In this document: positions 10,872-20,328 of the stretch, one piece after another
How positions within the stretch are numbered: position 1 is the stretch's first letter
Layout: each line of letters opens with the position of its first letter
Assembly: GCF_009664835.1 (NCBI RefSeq)
Contig: NZ_CP045929.1
Span: 806,001 to 870,000, forward strand
Source of the DNA: Allosaccharopolyspora coralli
GTDB lineage: Bacteria > Actinomycetota > Actinomycetes > Mycobacteriales > Pseudonocardiaceae
Direction: 5' to 3'
Length of the DNA stretch: 64,000 nt
Notes under the pieces: generated by a model
What the model saw: only the letters and a program-made list of their open reading frames with translations
The model's database searches: none
Told to the model about the DNA's origin: nothing
Translations under genes and position numbers: made by a program

Positions 10872-11885
10872 TCAGGCGCGCTTCTTGCCCGGGTCGGCGT
10901 CGGCGTACTCGGTGAGCTTGCTCAGCTTGTGCGAGGAGTCGATGACGCGCACCGTCCCCGACTTCGAGCGCATCACGATCGACTGCGTCGTGCAGCGGTT
11001 CGCCCGGTAGTGCACACCCTTGAGCAGCGCCCCGTCGGTGATGCCCGTCGCGCAGAAGAAGACGTTGTCCCCACCGACCAGGTCCTCGGTCGTGAGCACC
11101 CGCTCCACGTCGTGCCCGGCGGCGCGGACCTGCTCGCGCTCGGCGTCGTCCTTCGGCCACAACCGCGCCTGGATCGCACCGCCCATGCACTTCAGCGCAC
11201 ACGCGGTGATGATGCCCTCCGGTGTGCCACCGATGCCCATGAGCATGTCGACACCGCTGTCCGGTCGCGCGGCGGCGATCGCCCCCGCCACGTCCCCGTC
11301 CGAGATGAACTGGATCCGCGCGCCCGCCTCGCGGACCTCGCCGACGAGGTCCTCATGGCGCGGGCGGTCCAGGATGCAGACCGTCACGTCCGAGACGTCC
11401 AGTTGCTTGGCCGCCGCTACCCGCCGGATGTTCTCCGCTGCGGGCAGGTTCAGGTCCACCACGTCCGCGGCTTCCGGGCCGACCGCGAGCTTCTCCATGT
11501 AGAACACCGCCGACGGGTCGAACATCGCGTTCCGTTCGGCGACCGCGAGCACCGCCAACGCGTTCGGCATGCCCTTGCTCAACAGGGTGGTTCCGTCGAT
11601 GGGGTCGACCGCGACGTCGCACTCCGGCCCGTTGTGGTCGCCGACCTCCTCGCCGTTGAACAGCATCGGGGCCTCGTCCTTCTCGCCCTCGCCGATGACG
11701 ACCACACCGCGCATGGAGACCGTGCCGATGAGCTTGCGCATCGCGTCGACGGCGGCGCCGTCCCCGCCGATCTTGTCGCCGCGGCCCACCCACCGGCCGG
11801 CGGCCATCGCCGCGGCCTCGGTGACGCGGACCAGCTCCATCGCCAGGTTGCGGTCGGGGGTCTCGCGGCTGGTGCTGGTGTTCAA
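10872..11885 (-). CDS. glpX: Class II fructose-1,6-bisphosphatase
   Basis: 337 aa from a TTG start at 11885 preceded by AGGAGG at 5-nt spacing; the homologous region begins [22 protein letters not shown]. Metal and phosphate sites [26 protein letters not shown] and the GlpX C-terminal region are present. This is the main gluconeogenic fructose bisphosphatase of actinobacteria. An in-frame ATG 54 nt further upstream (11939) lacks a comparable ribosome binding site. Confidence 0.95.
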   Translation of the reverse strand: MNTSTSRETPDRNLAMELVRVTEAAAMAAGRWVGRGDKIGGDGAAVDAMRKLIGTVSMRGVVVIGEGEKDEAPMLFNGEEVGDHNGPECDVAVDPIDGTTLLSKGMPNALAVLAVAERNAMFDPSAVFYMEKLAVGPEAADVVDLNLPAAENIRRVAAAKQLDVSDVTVCILDRPRHEDLVGEVREAGARIQFISDGDVAGAIAAARPDSGVDMLMGIGGTPEGIITACALKCMGGAIQARLWPKDDAEREQVRAAGHDVERVLTTEDLVGGDNVFFCATGITDGALLKGVHYRANRCTTQSIVMRSKSGTVRVIDSSHKLSKLTEYADADPGKKRA

Positions 11886-11955
11886 CGCGCCTCCTGGGTA
11901 GCGACGGATCTCGATCCGAAAGATCGTGTCAGAGTGCATTGGGGAACTGTCCTTG

Positions 11956-12120
11956 GTGCCCGTAGGGCACGGTCATACGTGCCCAGCCGCAGCAAAGCGA
12001 GGGGCTCCGGCGTTCGGAGTTCGTGCCTCGCAAGGCAGGGGTTCTCGTCGCGTACGCCTGGTACTCAAGAGGACCCCAACGCCGCGAGGCACGAACTGGG
12101 GTGGCGGTACCGGACCACCC
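11956..12120 (-). repeat. Structured intergenic repeat, family B, copy 2 (inverted)
   Basis: Near-identical reverse complement of 2296-2459, including both nested helices and the distal GTGCCC/GGGCAC hairpin. It lies between xseB (ending at 12251) and glpX, all on the minus strand, so it could be the 3' untranslated region of the xse operon or the leader of glpX. Confidence 0.85.
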
Positions 12121-12250
12121 ATCTCAGCTCCAAAACGCCCTCTCAGACATGCGCCGGGGTTCTGCGCGACCGACCGGTGGAAGTGGCTCACACCACGCGC
12201 GGCCGCACACTTGGCGCTGATGATACTGGGCACGGACGTGTCCGTCCGGC

Positions 12251-12553
12251 TCACTCGGTGTCGTCGTCCGCCGCCGACTCCTCGTCGGCAGGCTCGACAG
12301 CCGCCAGTGCGTTCTCCACCCGTTCGCGGGCACCGGCGAGGTGCCGCTCGCACACCGAGGCCAGCGCTTCGCCGCGTTCCCACAGCGCGAGCGAGTCCTC
12401 CAGGTTGAGTCCGCCGGCCTCCAACTGGGAGACGACTTCGGCCAGCTCGTCCCGCGCCTGCTCGTAGCCGAGCTTTGCGACCTCGGGATGATCGGCCTCG
12501 GGGTCGAAGTGGTGCCCGCCCGACTCGTCGGGGTTGCTGCCGTTGCCGCTCAC
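12251..12553 (-). CDS. xseB: Exodeoxyribonuclease VII small subunit
   Basis: 100 aa. The XseB core [36 protein letters not shown] is recognisable at about residues 29-64, and the tail is acidic. It forms the regulatory helical-hairpin subunit of exonuclease VII with XseA. The start overlaps the stop of the upstream small gene by ATGA. Confidence 0.95.
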   Translation of the reverse strand: MSGNGSNPDESGGHHFDPEADHPEVAKLGYEQARDELAEVVSQLEAGGLNLEDSLALWERGEALASVCERHLAGARERVENALAAVEPADEESAADDDTE

Positions 12554-12984
12554 GGTGAGCCCTGCCGCCCTCTCGTCGTTCCTGTCCGCTCGGCGCTCGC
12601 CCGGGCTCCGCCGGACGCCAGCGCCGACGCGATCACCTGGTCGTAGTCCGCGAACGCCTCGGCGTACTCGGCTCCGTCGCCCTCCTGAACCGCGTCCAGG
12701 ATGCGCTGCTGTGCGCGGCCCACCCTACGACGGTGGTCCCGCAGGTCGTCGGCACCACCACGCCGCTCGACGCGCTCCGACGCCGCGCCTGTGAGTGCGT
12801 CGAGCAGTCGCGGCAGGTGGTGGCGATCGGCCGAATCGCAGCCGCCGAGCAACGCGAACCAGCACCCCGCCGCGGCGGCTCTGGCCGCGCGCAGCTCGAC
12901 GGGAGCCTCTGGCACCGCTGCGCAGGTCAACGGGAGGAACACCGGATGCAGCGGGGCCGCCGGATGCGCGAAACGGGAGTGCAT
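12550..12984 (-). CDS. Hypothetical protein between xseA and xseB
   Basis: 144 aa from the ATG at 12984, which has GGAGG about 10 nt upstream; a GTG at 13047 would add 21 residues. Alanine-rich helices and an end reading [15 protein letters not shown] are visible. No family is recognised. The ATGA overlap with xseB and location between the two exonuclease VII genes support translation as part of that operon. Confidence 0.55.
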   Translation of the reverse strand: MHSRFAHPAAPLHPVFLPLTCAAVPEAPVELRAARAAAAGCWFALLGGCDSADRHHLPRLLDALTGAASERVERRGGADDLRDHRRRVGRAQQRILDAVQEGDGAEYAEAFADYDQVIASALASGGARASAERTGTTRGRQGSP

Positions 12985-13086
12985 CGAACCAGAACCTCCG
13001 ATCGAACCGGCCCGGTGCGCCACGCGGTCCGTCGGGACCGTCGACACCTCGCGGCAGCGACGTGATCACTGCCCGGGTGACGAGAG

Positions 13087-14331
13087 TCAGCCCTCGGACA
13101 CGATGGCGTGGACCGCACCGTCAACGACTCGGACGCGCAGTTCGGTTCCCGCGGGTGCGTCCTCGATGGACCGGAGCACCCCGTCTCCGGGGGCCGTGCG
13201 CTGCACGATCGCGTAGCCGCGAGCCAGCGTGGCCGCCGGGCCCAAGGTCGTCAAGCGAGATCGGGTCGCGCCGAGCGTGTGTTGCTCGGCCGACAGCGAC
13301 GCTCGCATTGCCCGCCTCGCCCGGTCCCGGAGGTGATCGACCTGCTCAGCGCGCCGGTCCAGCGGGCGGTGCGGGTCGGCGAGCACCGGGCGGGTCCGCA
13401 GCGACGCCAGCAGACGACGCTCACGATCCACCCATCCGTGCAACGCGCGGCGCGCCCGATCGCGGAGTTGATGCACCCGCCGGGTCTCCTCGGCGACGTC
13501 GGGGACGACACGTTTGCCCGCCGCCGTCGGCGTCGAACAGCGGACGTCGGCGACGTGATCGAGCAACGGCGAATCCGGCTCGTGCCCGATGGCACTCACC
13601 ACCGGCGTCCGGGCGGCGGCGACGGCGCGACACAGCGCCTCGTCGGAGAACGGCAGCAGGTCCTCGACGCTGCCGCCGCCGCGCGCGAGCACGATCACCT
13701 CCACCGTCGGATCGGCATCGAGCTCTTCCAGCGCGTCGAGGATCTGCGGGACCGCCGTCGAGCCTTGCACGGCGACGTTGCGGATCTCGAAGTGCACGGA
13801 CGGCCAGCGCAGCCGCGCGTTGGTGAGCACGTCGTGCTCGGCCGCCGACGCCCGCCCGGTCACCAGACCGACCTTGCCGGGAAGGAACGGCAGCGCGCGC
13901 TTTCGGCGCGGGTCGAACAGGCCCTCGTGCTGCAGCAGCTTGCGCAGTCGCTCGATCCGGGCGAGCAGCTCACCCACCCCGACGGCGCGGATCTCGTCCA
14001 CCCGCAGGCTCAGCGTGCCGCGGGCGGCGTAGAAGTTCAGCTTGCCGTGCACCACCACCCGCGTGCCGTCCGTCAGCGGGGTCTCCATCGAACGCAGCAT
14101 CTTCGCAGAGCACGTCACCGTCATCGACACGTCCGCCGACGGGTCGCGCAACGTGAGAAACGCCGTCGCCTGGTTCGGCCGGGCCGAGATCTGCGTGACC
14201 TGTCCCTCCACCCAGACCGCGCCGAGCCGGTTGATCCACTCGGCCACTTTCCTGGCCACCGTCCGCACCGGCCACGGTTCCTCGGCCGTCGTCGGCCCGC
14301 CGCGCCCGGTGCTGCCGTTCGTGGATGTCAG
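13087..14331 (-). CDS. xseA: Exodeoxyribonuclease VII large subunit, apparent CTG start
   Basis: 414 aa. The N-terminal OB-fold ([20 protein letters not shown]) and the catalytic region with [19 protein letters not shown] and [20 protein letters not shown] are present. With XseB it degrades single-stranded DNA. The only ATG/GTG/TTG start in frame (14268) would remove the conserved EEPWPVRTV lead. Upstream, an in-frame TAG at 14341-14343 is followed by CTG at 14331, and AGGAG sits 6 nt before that CTG. The encoded start would be MTSTNGSTG, which looks natural, so I take CTG as the start. Confidence 0.9.
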   Translation of the reverse strand: MTSTNGSTGRGGPTTAEEPWPVRTVARKVAEWINRLGAVWVEGQVTQISARPNQATAFLTLRDPSADVSMTVTCSAKMLRSMETPLTDGTRVVVHGKLNFYAARGTLSLRVDEIRAVGVGELLARIERLRKLLQHEGLFDPRRKRALPFLPGKVGLVTGRASAAEHDVLTNARLRWPSVHFEIRNVAVQGSTAVPQILDALEELDADPTVEVIVLARGGGSVEDLLPFSDEALCRAVAAARTPVVSAIGHEPDSPLLDHVADVRCSTPTAAGKRVVPDVAEETRRVHQLRDRARRALHGWVDRERRLLASLRTRPVLADPHRPLDRRAEQVDHLRDRARRAMRASLSAEQHTLGATRSRLTTLGPAATLARGYAIVQRTAPGDGVLRSIEDAPAGTELRVRVVDGAVHAIVSEG

Positions 14332-14448
14332 AGTGGACTCCTAGGATCTCGTGGTGCTCGCAGCGGCACACCGGTCGGCGTCATCGAAGGCAGGACGCAC
14401 CGACGGGTGTCTGTCTTTGATCTTGGCCCAACGCGGCGAGCGGCAAGC

Positions 14449-14931
14449 TCAGGACTGGTCACCGGAGCGGATCGTGCCCAGTCTGCGCGAGAGCATCCGC
14501 AGGAACTCAGGACGAGCCAGGTTCGCCCGCTCGTGGTCCAACATCCTGGTCAGGTCCTCCTCGGAGAACCAGCGCAGCTTTCCACGCAACTGCGGCAGGG
14601 TGAGCTGATCGTAGCCGGGCAGGACGTCGAGGTCGTCCGTGACGCGCTCGTGGCGGACCGGAACGTCGGCGGGCGCGGCGGTCTCCGCCTCGTCCTCGTC
14701 GAAGGTCGCCCAGTCCGGTGCCTCGTCCGGTTCCCGCAGCGGCGACAGTGCCTCGTCGCCCTTGATCGCCAGCTCCGTCACGTGCTGTTGCAGCCGCATC
14801 GACAGTTGCAGAGCCTGGCTCGTGACGGTCACGGGCAGCCCCACCAGGGCGGACGGGAGTTGACGGGTCTGCTCGACGGCGGTGGCCGCCAGCCCCGCCG
14901 CGACCCGCAGCGGGAACGGGAACGATCGCAT
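14449..14931 (-). CDS. Lipid-droplet-associated protein homologue (Rv1109c-like)
   Basis: 160 aa. An amphipathic N-terminal region (MRSFPFPLRVAAGLAATAVE, PVTVTSQALQLSMRLQQHV) precedes an acidic linker and a C-terminal helical segment LPQLRGKLRWFSEEDLTRML. The arrangement matches the actinobacterial family next to xseA/ispH that includes mycobacterial Rv1109c, annotated as lipid-droplet associated. The start at 14931 gives the conserved N-terminus. It lies 117 bp upstream of xseA on the same strand and is divergent from ispH. Confidence 0.75.
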   Translation of the reverse strand: MRSFPFPLRVAAGLAATAVEQTRQLPSALVGLPVTVTSQALQLSMRLQQHVTELAIKGDEALSPLREPDEAPDWATFDEDEAETAAPADVPVRHERVTDDLDVLPGYDQLTLPQLRGKLRWFSEEDLTRMLDHERANLARPEFLRMLSRRLGTIRSGDQS

Positions 14932-15058
14932 GGTCACACCCTGCCGCACTCCGGCTCCGGAAGCCATCGGCGCCGCACCCGGACACGGTCGTGAGATGGG
15001 TCCCCGAGGGGTGCCGTCGGGCTGACCCGATCGGTGAGGGTTCCGTACCCTGAACACC

Positions 15059-16078
15059 ATGACCACCTCGCCTCAGGCTCCCGTGGACGACGCCGACCGG
15101 ACCGACCGCCCCAAGCGGGTGCTGCTGGCCAAGCCCCGCGGCTACTGCGCAGGTGTGGACCGTGCCGTGGTCACCGTCGAGAAGGCCCTGGAGACCTACG
15201 GCCCGCCGGTGTACGTCCGTAAGGAGATCGTGCACAACAAGCACGTCGTGGAGACGCTGCAGGATCGCGGCGTCATCTTCGTCGAGGAGACCGACGAGGT
15301 GCCCGAGGGCGCGCTCGTCGTGTTCTCGGCGCACGGGGTGTCCCCCGCGGTGCACGAGGAGGCCTCGAACCGCAACCTCCGCACCATCGACGCCACCTGC
15401 CCGCTGGTGACGAAGGTGCACAAGGAGGTCAACCGCTTCGCCCGTGAGGACTACGACATCCTGCTCATCGGCCACGAAGGCCACGAAGAGGTCGAAGGTA
15501 CCTCGGGCGAGGCGCCGGACCGCGTCCAGCTGGTCGACAAGGCCGAGGACGTGGACAAGGTCGACGTGCGCGACCCCTCCAAGGTGGTGTGGCTCTCGCA
15601 GACCACGCTCAGCGTCGACGAGACGATGGAGCGCGTCGACCAGCTCCAGGAACGGTTCCCCGATCTGCAGGCGCCGCCGAGCGACGACATCTGCTACGCC
15701 ACCTCGAACCGGCAGGTCGCGGTGAAGGCGATGGCGGCCGAGTGCGACCTCGTGCTCGTCGTCGGATCGCAGAACTCCTCGAACTCCAAGCGCCTCGTCG
15801 AGGTCGCGTTGCAGGCCGGCGCCACCGATGCCCACCTGATCGACTACGCCGACCAGGTCGACGACAGCTGGCTGGACGGTGTCGCCACCGTCGGTGTGAC
15901 CAGTGGCGCCTCCGTTCCGGACGTGCTGGTGCTGCAGGTGCTCGACTACCTCTCCGAGCGCGGCTGGGGTGACGTCGAGGAAGTGACGACGGCGAACGAG
16001 AAGATCGCCTTCGCGCTGCCTCGCGAGCTTCGCAAGGATCTCGACGAGAATCCCGAGAGCCCCAGCAGCGTCCGCTGA
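15059..16078 (+). CDS. ispH: 4-hydroxy-3-methylbut-2-enyl diphosphate reductase
   Basis: 339 aa. The three cysteines for the [4Fe-4S] cluster are in [25 protein letters not shown] and [11 protein letters not shown]; the loop [15 protein letters not shown] is also present. It makes IPP and DMAPP in the last step of the MEP pathway. The ATG at 15059 begins a non-conserved leader of about 20 residues before [12 protein letters not shown]. Confidence 0.97.
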   Translation: MTTSPQAPVDDADRTDRPKRVLLAKPRGYCAGVDRAVVTVEKALETYGPPVYVRKEIVHNKHVVETLQDRGVIFVEETDEVPEGALVVFSAHGVSPAVHEEASNRNLRTIDATCPLVTKVHKEVNRFAREDYDILLIGHEGHEEVEGTSGEAPDRVQLVDKAEDVDKVDVRDPSKVVWLSQTTLSVDETMERVDQLQERFPDLQAPPSDDICYATSNRQVAVKAMAAECDLVLVVGSQNSSNSKRLVEVALQAGATDAHLIDYADQVDDSWLDGVATVGVTSGASVPDVLVLQVLDYLSERGWGDVEEVTTANEKIAFALPRELRKDLDENPESPSSVR

Positions 16079-16094
16079 CCCACCTTCCTCGTGT

Positions 16095-16209
16095 GAGGCG
16101 AACGGCACTTTCGCCCCGTGTGACGAGGCGAAGGTGCCGTTCGCTCCATGTCCTGAACGGCGTGAACGGCACTTTCGCCCCGTGTGACGAGGCGAAGGTG
16201 CCGTTCGCC
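16095..16209. repeat. Family C hairpins, two copies
   Basis: Two hairpins at about 16098-16144 and 16163-16208, each with GAACGGCACTTTCGCC arms and a CCGTGTGACGA loop, each closed by GGCGAAGGTGCCGTTC. They lie between convergent ispH and the DUF6542 gene and probably terminate both transcripts. The rest of 16210-16336 shows nothing further. Confidence 0.85.
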
Positions 16210-16336
16210 TCTCATGAGCTGATGTCGTGCACTCCCGCTCCGACACGCGGTCCGGAGCAGTGATCGAACCGGTCGCATACTTGCCCGTGCGTGGAAGAGC
16301 GCACGGGATCGGCGCAGCTTTCGGAGGCGCTTTTCG

Positions 16337-17494
16337 TCAGCCGGGGTCGCGACGCGGCGGTCGTGGCCGGCGTGGCGGTTGAGTGCCGGGTGGGGGTTGC
16401 GCCGGACCGCCGGGCGGGCGTGGTTGGTTCTCGGGCGGCCGTTGCGGCTTCTCCGGAGGCCGCTGTGGCCGACCGCCGGGAGGGGACGGCGGCTCGTTGC
16501 CCGGAGGCCGCTGCGGTTCGTTTCCCCTGCGCCGCGCGGGCGGCGGTTCCCCGCGTTCGGGAGCCTGCCGGGACGGAGCTCGGCGTCCGGGTGGCGGTGT
16601 CGACCCACGCCCGGGTGGCGGTTCGCTGCCCCGGCCATTGCCGGGTTGGGGCTGCCCCGTCCGGCCCTGACCGGGTGGCGGTGCGGGGTTCCGGCCCTTG
16701 CCGGGCTGCGGGTCGCGCGCGCGATCTCTACCGGGCTGCGGTGCCCCGCCACGGCCCTTGCCGGGCTGTTGCTCGTCGGCCCGGCCCCTGCCTGGACCGC
16801 CCCGAGCTGGTGTCTCGCCGCGGTCGCCTGCCGGTCGTTTCCGACCGGGCTCCTTGCCGCGCCCGCTGTCACGAGTGGGGCGCCCGCGCTCGTCTCGTGG
16901 TTGTTTGGTGGCCGTGGGGCGCTGACCGCCCTGCTCGCCTGCGTGTGCGGTGGCCTTCTCGGCGCGGTTGCCCGAAGCCGGTTTCCGCGGCTTCGTCTTC
17001 CGCGTCGGGGCGTCGGCGTTCGCCTGCGCCGGTTTGCGTTCGAGCACGAACATGCGCACGAGCCCGATGACGAGGGTGGCAACGGTGGTCGCCGCCATCG
17101 TGGGGAACCCGTTGATGAGCGGGCTCGCGAGGGCCAGTGCCGTGGCGGTGGTGCCGCCGCCTTCGGGAGCGCCCGACCCGGCGAGCAGCACCACGATCGG
17201 CATCGTCACCGCGAGCACGAGCGGCGGGGTCACCATCGGCCCGTACACGCTGCGGCGACGGACCAGCAGCACGCTCATGACGCTGCCGACGAAGAAGCAC
17301 GCGGTGAACAGCAGGCCCGGCCGGCTCCAGAGCAGCACGTCGGCGAGCGTGCCGAGTGCGGTCGGCAGGACCGAGAACGCGAGAGCGATCCACCACGCCT
17401 TCCCGCGCATGGTGGGAAAAGCGGAGCGGTCCGCCCAGGCGAGGGCGCCGTCGTTCGGGCTGGGCGCACTCGGGCGCTCGCGGGTGGCGGTCAC
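16337..17494 (-). CDS. DUF6542-type membrane protein with long Pro/Arg/Gly-rich tail
   Basis: 385 aa. Residues 1-40 are cytosolic-like, about 30-150 hold four predicted membrane helices (WWIALAFSVLPTALGTLADV; LLFTACFFVGSVMSVLLV; VTPPLVLAVTMPIVVLLAG; TMAATTVATLVIGLVRMFVL), and from about 165 to the end a disordered basic tail has irregular PxPGxGRx and RPPxxP repeats. The N-terminal part resembles DUF6542 proteins found beside ispH in actinobacteria. The tail could bind nucleic acid or cell-wall polymer; that is speculation. Confidence 0.8.
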   Translation of the reverse strand: MTATRERPSAPSPNDGALAWADRSAFPTMRGKAWWIALAFSVLPTALGTLADVLLWSRPGLLFTACFFVGSVMSVLLVRRRSVYGPMVTPPLVLAVTMPIVVLLAGSGAPEGGGTTATALALASPLINGFPTMAATTVATLVIGLVRMFVLERKPAQANADAPTRKTKPRKPASGNRAEKATAHAGEQGGQRPTATKQPRDERGRPTRDSGRGKEPGRKRPAGDRGETPARGGPGRGRADEQQPGKGRGGAPQPGRDRARDPQPGKGRNPAPPPGQGRTGQPQPGNGRGSEPPPGRGSTPPPGRRAPSRQAPERGEPPPARRRGNEPQRPPGNEPPSPPGGRPQRPPEKPQRPPENQPRPPGGPAQPPPGTQPPRRPRPPRRDPG

Positions 17495-17640
17495 GGCTGT
17501 CTACCGTAACGCGCGCCGTTGCCGGATCGAGGCACGTCTCCGGTGAAGACGTGACGGTGCCGCTGTACTTGCACGAACGGGCGAAACACGACCACGCATC
17601 GGCACGTCTGCGCCGAGCGAGGTGACAGGGCGTGTGAGTC

Positions 17641-17687
17641 TTGACACGCAGCGCCGCCCCTCTTAGCTTCGAGCAATCGTTTTCTCG
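17641..17687 (+). promoter_or_regulatory. Promoter plus LacI-type operator of the sugar ABC operon
   Basis: TTGACA (17641-17646) and TAGCTT (17664-17669) are 17 nt apart. The operator GAGCAATCGTTTTCTCG (17671-17687) follows directly, covering the expected start site. The same 17 bp, inverted, occurs behind the same promoter elements at 26707-26754. Confidence 0.82.
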
Positions 17688-17712
17688 CCGCGGCGGCGTG
17701 AACGGGGGCCCG

Positions 17713-19260
17713 ATGAGTGCAGCATCACCCCTGGTCGAGATGACTGGGATCACCAAGCGATACGGCGGAGTTCTGGCCTGTGACGCGGTGAGCTCGTCCC
17801 TGTACGCGGGTGAGGTGCACGCGCTGCTCGGTGAGAACGGCGCGGGCAAGTCGACGTTGATGAAGGTCCTCTCCGGCGAGGTTTCTGACTACGAGGGCGA
17901 CGTGTCCGTCGACGGCACGCCTGTCCGCTTCGGCAAGCCCGCCGACGCCCAAGCGGCCGGTGTCGCGATGATCCATCAGGAGCTCGACCTCGTGCCCGCC
18001 CTGTCGGTGGCCGAGAACCTCTTTCTGGGGCGCGAAGTCCGACGGTTCGGGGTGATCGACCGGCGGACGATGGCTGCCGCGACTCGCGACGTCCTCGCCC
18101 GCACCGGCATCGACCTCGACCCGTCCCGGCCGGTCGGTGAGCTCCGCGTCGGCGAGCAGCAGCTCGTCACGATCGCGCGGGCGCTGGCACTCGACGCCCG
18201 CGTGCTGATCATGGACGAGCCGACGTCGGCCTTGTCCAACACCGAGGTGGAGCGGCTGTTCTCGGTGATCTCCGAGCTGCGCCGGTCGGGAACCGGCATC
18301 TTCTACATCTCGCACCGAATGGACGAAATCGGACGAATCGCCAACCGGGCGACGGTGTTGCGCAACGGCAGGCACGTCGCCGAGTTCGACGCGCAGCGGA
18401 TGACCGCTGACGAAGCCGCGGAGGCGATGGTCGGCCGTGAGGTCCGCACGATACTGCGGGACGAGCACGGCCCGGTGGGCGAGGACTTGCTGCGTGTCAC
18501 CGGGCTGGCGGTCCGCCCGACACGCCCTCGGGTCGGCAGGCGCGAACCGGACGGCATCGACCTCACCGTCCGATCCGGGGAGATCGTCGGGTTGTGCGGC
18601 CTGCTCGGCGCGGGGCGCACCGAACTGCTCGAATCCCTCTACGGCGCGGGTTCCTCGGGGCAGTGGGACGGCACGGCGGAACTGGACGGCGCACACGTCC
18701 GGCCCGGGAGTCCCCGTGCCGCGCTGCGTCTGGGCATCGCGTTCGTGCCGGAGGACCGGCGCAGTTCCGGCCTCGTGCTCAACCACTCGGTGCTCGCCAA
18801 CACCGTGGTCTCGATCGTGGACCGGCTCCGAACGGCGGGTCTGGTCCGACGCCGCTCCGAGGTGGCGGAGACGCAGCGCACCGTCGACCAGCTCAAGGTC
18901 AAGCTCGGCCGCATCGCCGACCCCGTCGGCACCCTCTCCGGCGGCAATCAGCAGAAGGTCGTCTTCGGCCGGATGCTGCTGACCGAGCCGAAACTGCTCC
19001 TGCTCGACGACCCGACGCGCGGCGTCGACATCGGGGCGAAAGCCGAGATCTACCAGCTGCTCAGCGAGATCGCCGGGCGCGGCATCGGCGTGCTGCTCGC
19101 ATCGTCGGAACTGCCGGAGCTGGTCGGCGTGTGCCACCGCGTCGTGGTGTTGCGCGGCGGCCGCAGCGTCGCCGAGTACGAGACCGAGAACGTGACGGAG
19201 GCCGACTTGCTCGCCGCCGCGATGGGGGAGCGGGTCGGCACGGGGGGAGGTGCACGGTGA
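17713..19260 (+). CDS. Sugar ABC transporter ATP-binding protein (RbsA/MglA type)
   Basis: 515 aa with two fused ATPase domains: Walker A GENGAGKSTLMK with LRVGEQQLVTIARALALDARVLIMDEP in the first, and GLLGAGRTELLE with LSGGNQQKVVFGRMLLTEPKLLLLDDP in the second, where the degenerate P-loop is typical of this family. It powers import by the permease encoded next. I chose the ATG at 17713 after GGGGG over the longer frame because the operator would otherwise lie almost against the start codon. The stop overlaps the permease GTG. Confidence 0.94.
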   Translation: MSAASPLVEMTGITKRYGGVLACDAVSSSLYAGEVHALLGENGAGKSTLMKVLSGEVSDYEGDVSVDGTPVRFGKPADAQAAGVAMIHQELDLVPALSVAENLFLGREVRRFGVIDRRTMAAATRDVLARTGIDLDPSRPVGELRVGEQQLVTIARALALDARVLIMDEPTSALSNTEVERLFSVISELRRSGTGIFYISHRMDEIGRIANRATVLRNGRHVAEFDAQRMTADEAAEAMVGREVRTILRDEHGPVGEDLLRVTGLAVRPTRPRVGRREPDGIDLTVRSGEIVGLCGLLGAGRTELLESLYGAGSSGQWDGTAELDGAHVRPGSPRAALRLGIAFVPEDRRSSGLVLNHSVLANTVVSIVDRLRTAGLVRRRSEVAETQRTVDQLKVKLGRIADPVGTLSGGNQQKVVFGRMLLTEPKLLLLDDPTRGVDIGAKAEIYQLLSEIAGRGIGVLLASSELPELVGVCHRVVVLRGGRSVAEYETENVTEADLLAAAMGERVGTGGGAR

Positions 19261-20300
19261 GCGAGACGCGCGACGAGGCGGACACGGCGGTGGCGACGGG
19301 AGCGTCGCCGAGTTCGCGGACCGGGTTGGTCGATTCGTTGTTCCGGTTCCAGAGCTTCTTCGGTCTGCTGGCCGTCTTCCTCGCGGCGATCGTGTTCTCG
19401 CCGCGCAACAGCGACGGGCAGATCCTGTTCCTCACCAGCGACAACCTGTTCAACATCACCCGGCAGGTCTCCGAGATCGGCATCATCGCGATCGGGTTGA
19501 CCTTCGTCATCCTCATCGGCGGCATCGACCTCTCGGTCGGGTCGGTGCTCGGGCTCGCCGCCGTCGGCTCGGCGGTGCTGATGGTGGAGAACAACCTCGG
19601 CATGATCCCGGCGGTGCTGCTGGTCCTGCTCGCGGGCGCTGTGTTCGGGTTCCTGCAGGGGGCGGCGGTCGCGCTGCTCGGGGTGCAGGCGTTCATCGTG
19701 ACGCTGGCCGGGCTGCAGATCGCGCGGGGGCTGGCGCGCATGTGGTCCGGCGGGGAGACGGTGCAGATCTCCTACGGCGACGGCCCCGACCAGGCGCCGA
19801 TGGCGTTCTCGCTGCTCGGTGAGCGCACGTTCGGCGGTGTGGTGCCGATCCCGGCGATCATCTTCGCGATCGTGGCGGTGGCGGCGATCCTGTTCCTGCG
19901 CACCAGCGCCTACTCGCGGCACCTGTACGCGATCGGTGGCAACGAGAAGGCGGCACGGTTGTCCGGTGTCCCGGTGAACCGGGTGAAGATCACCGCGTTC
20001 GTCATCGCCGGCCTGTGTGCCGCGCTCGCCGGCATCGTCCACGCCGGACAGCTCAACACCGGCAGCCCGAACGACGGTATCGCCTACGAACTCGACGGCA
20101 TCGCGGCCGTCGTGGTGGGAGGCACGAGTCTCGCCGGTGGACGCGGCTCGGTCGTCGGCACCATCGCGGGCGCGCTGCTTCTCGGCATTCTCAACAACAT
20201 TCTGCAACTCAACAGTGTCGACACCGATATCCAGTTGCTCATCAAAGGACTCGTGATCGTGGCTGCGGCGGCTTTGCAGCGGCTCCGGCCCACGCAGTAG
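19257..20300 (+). CDS. Sugar ABC transporter permease (RbsC type)
   Basis: 347 aa with about ten hydrophobic segments and the family motifs IGGIDLSVGSVLGLAAV and YAIGGNEKAARLSGVPVNRVK, the latter being the ATPase-coupling loop. Only one permease is encoded, so it would act as a homodimer. The GTG at 19257 overlaps the ATPase stop (GTGA) and is preceded by GGGGGGAGG. Confidence 0.94.
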   Translation: MSETRDEADTAVATGASPSSRTGLVDSLFRFQSFFGLLAVFLAAIVFSPRNSDGQILFLTSDNLFNITRQVSEIGIIAIGLTFVILIGGIDLSVGSVLGLAAVGSAVLMVENNLGMIPAVLLVLLAGAVFGFLQGAAVALLGVQAFIVTLAGLQIARGLARMWSGGETVQISYGDGPDQAPMAFSLLGERTFGGVVPIPAIIFAIVAVAAILFLRTSAYSRHLYAIGGNEKAARLSGVPVNRVKITAFVIAGLCAALAGIVHAGQLNTGSPNDGIAYELDGIAAVVVGGTSLAGGRGSVVGTIAGALLLGILNNILQLNSVDTDIQLLIKGLVIVAAAALQRLRPTQ

Positions 20301-20328
20301 GAGACGGTCCACCCGGGAGGAATGCACG

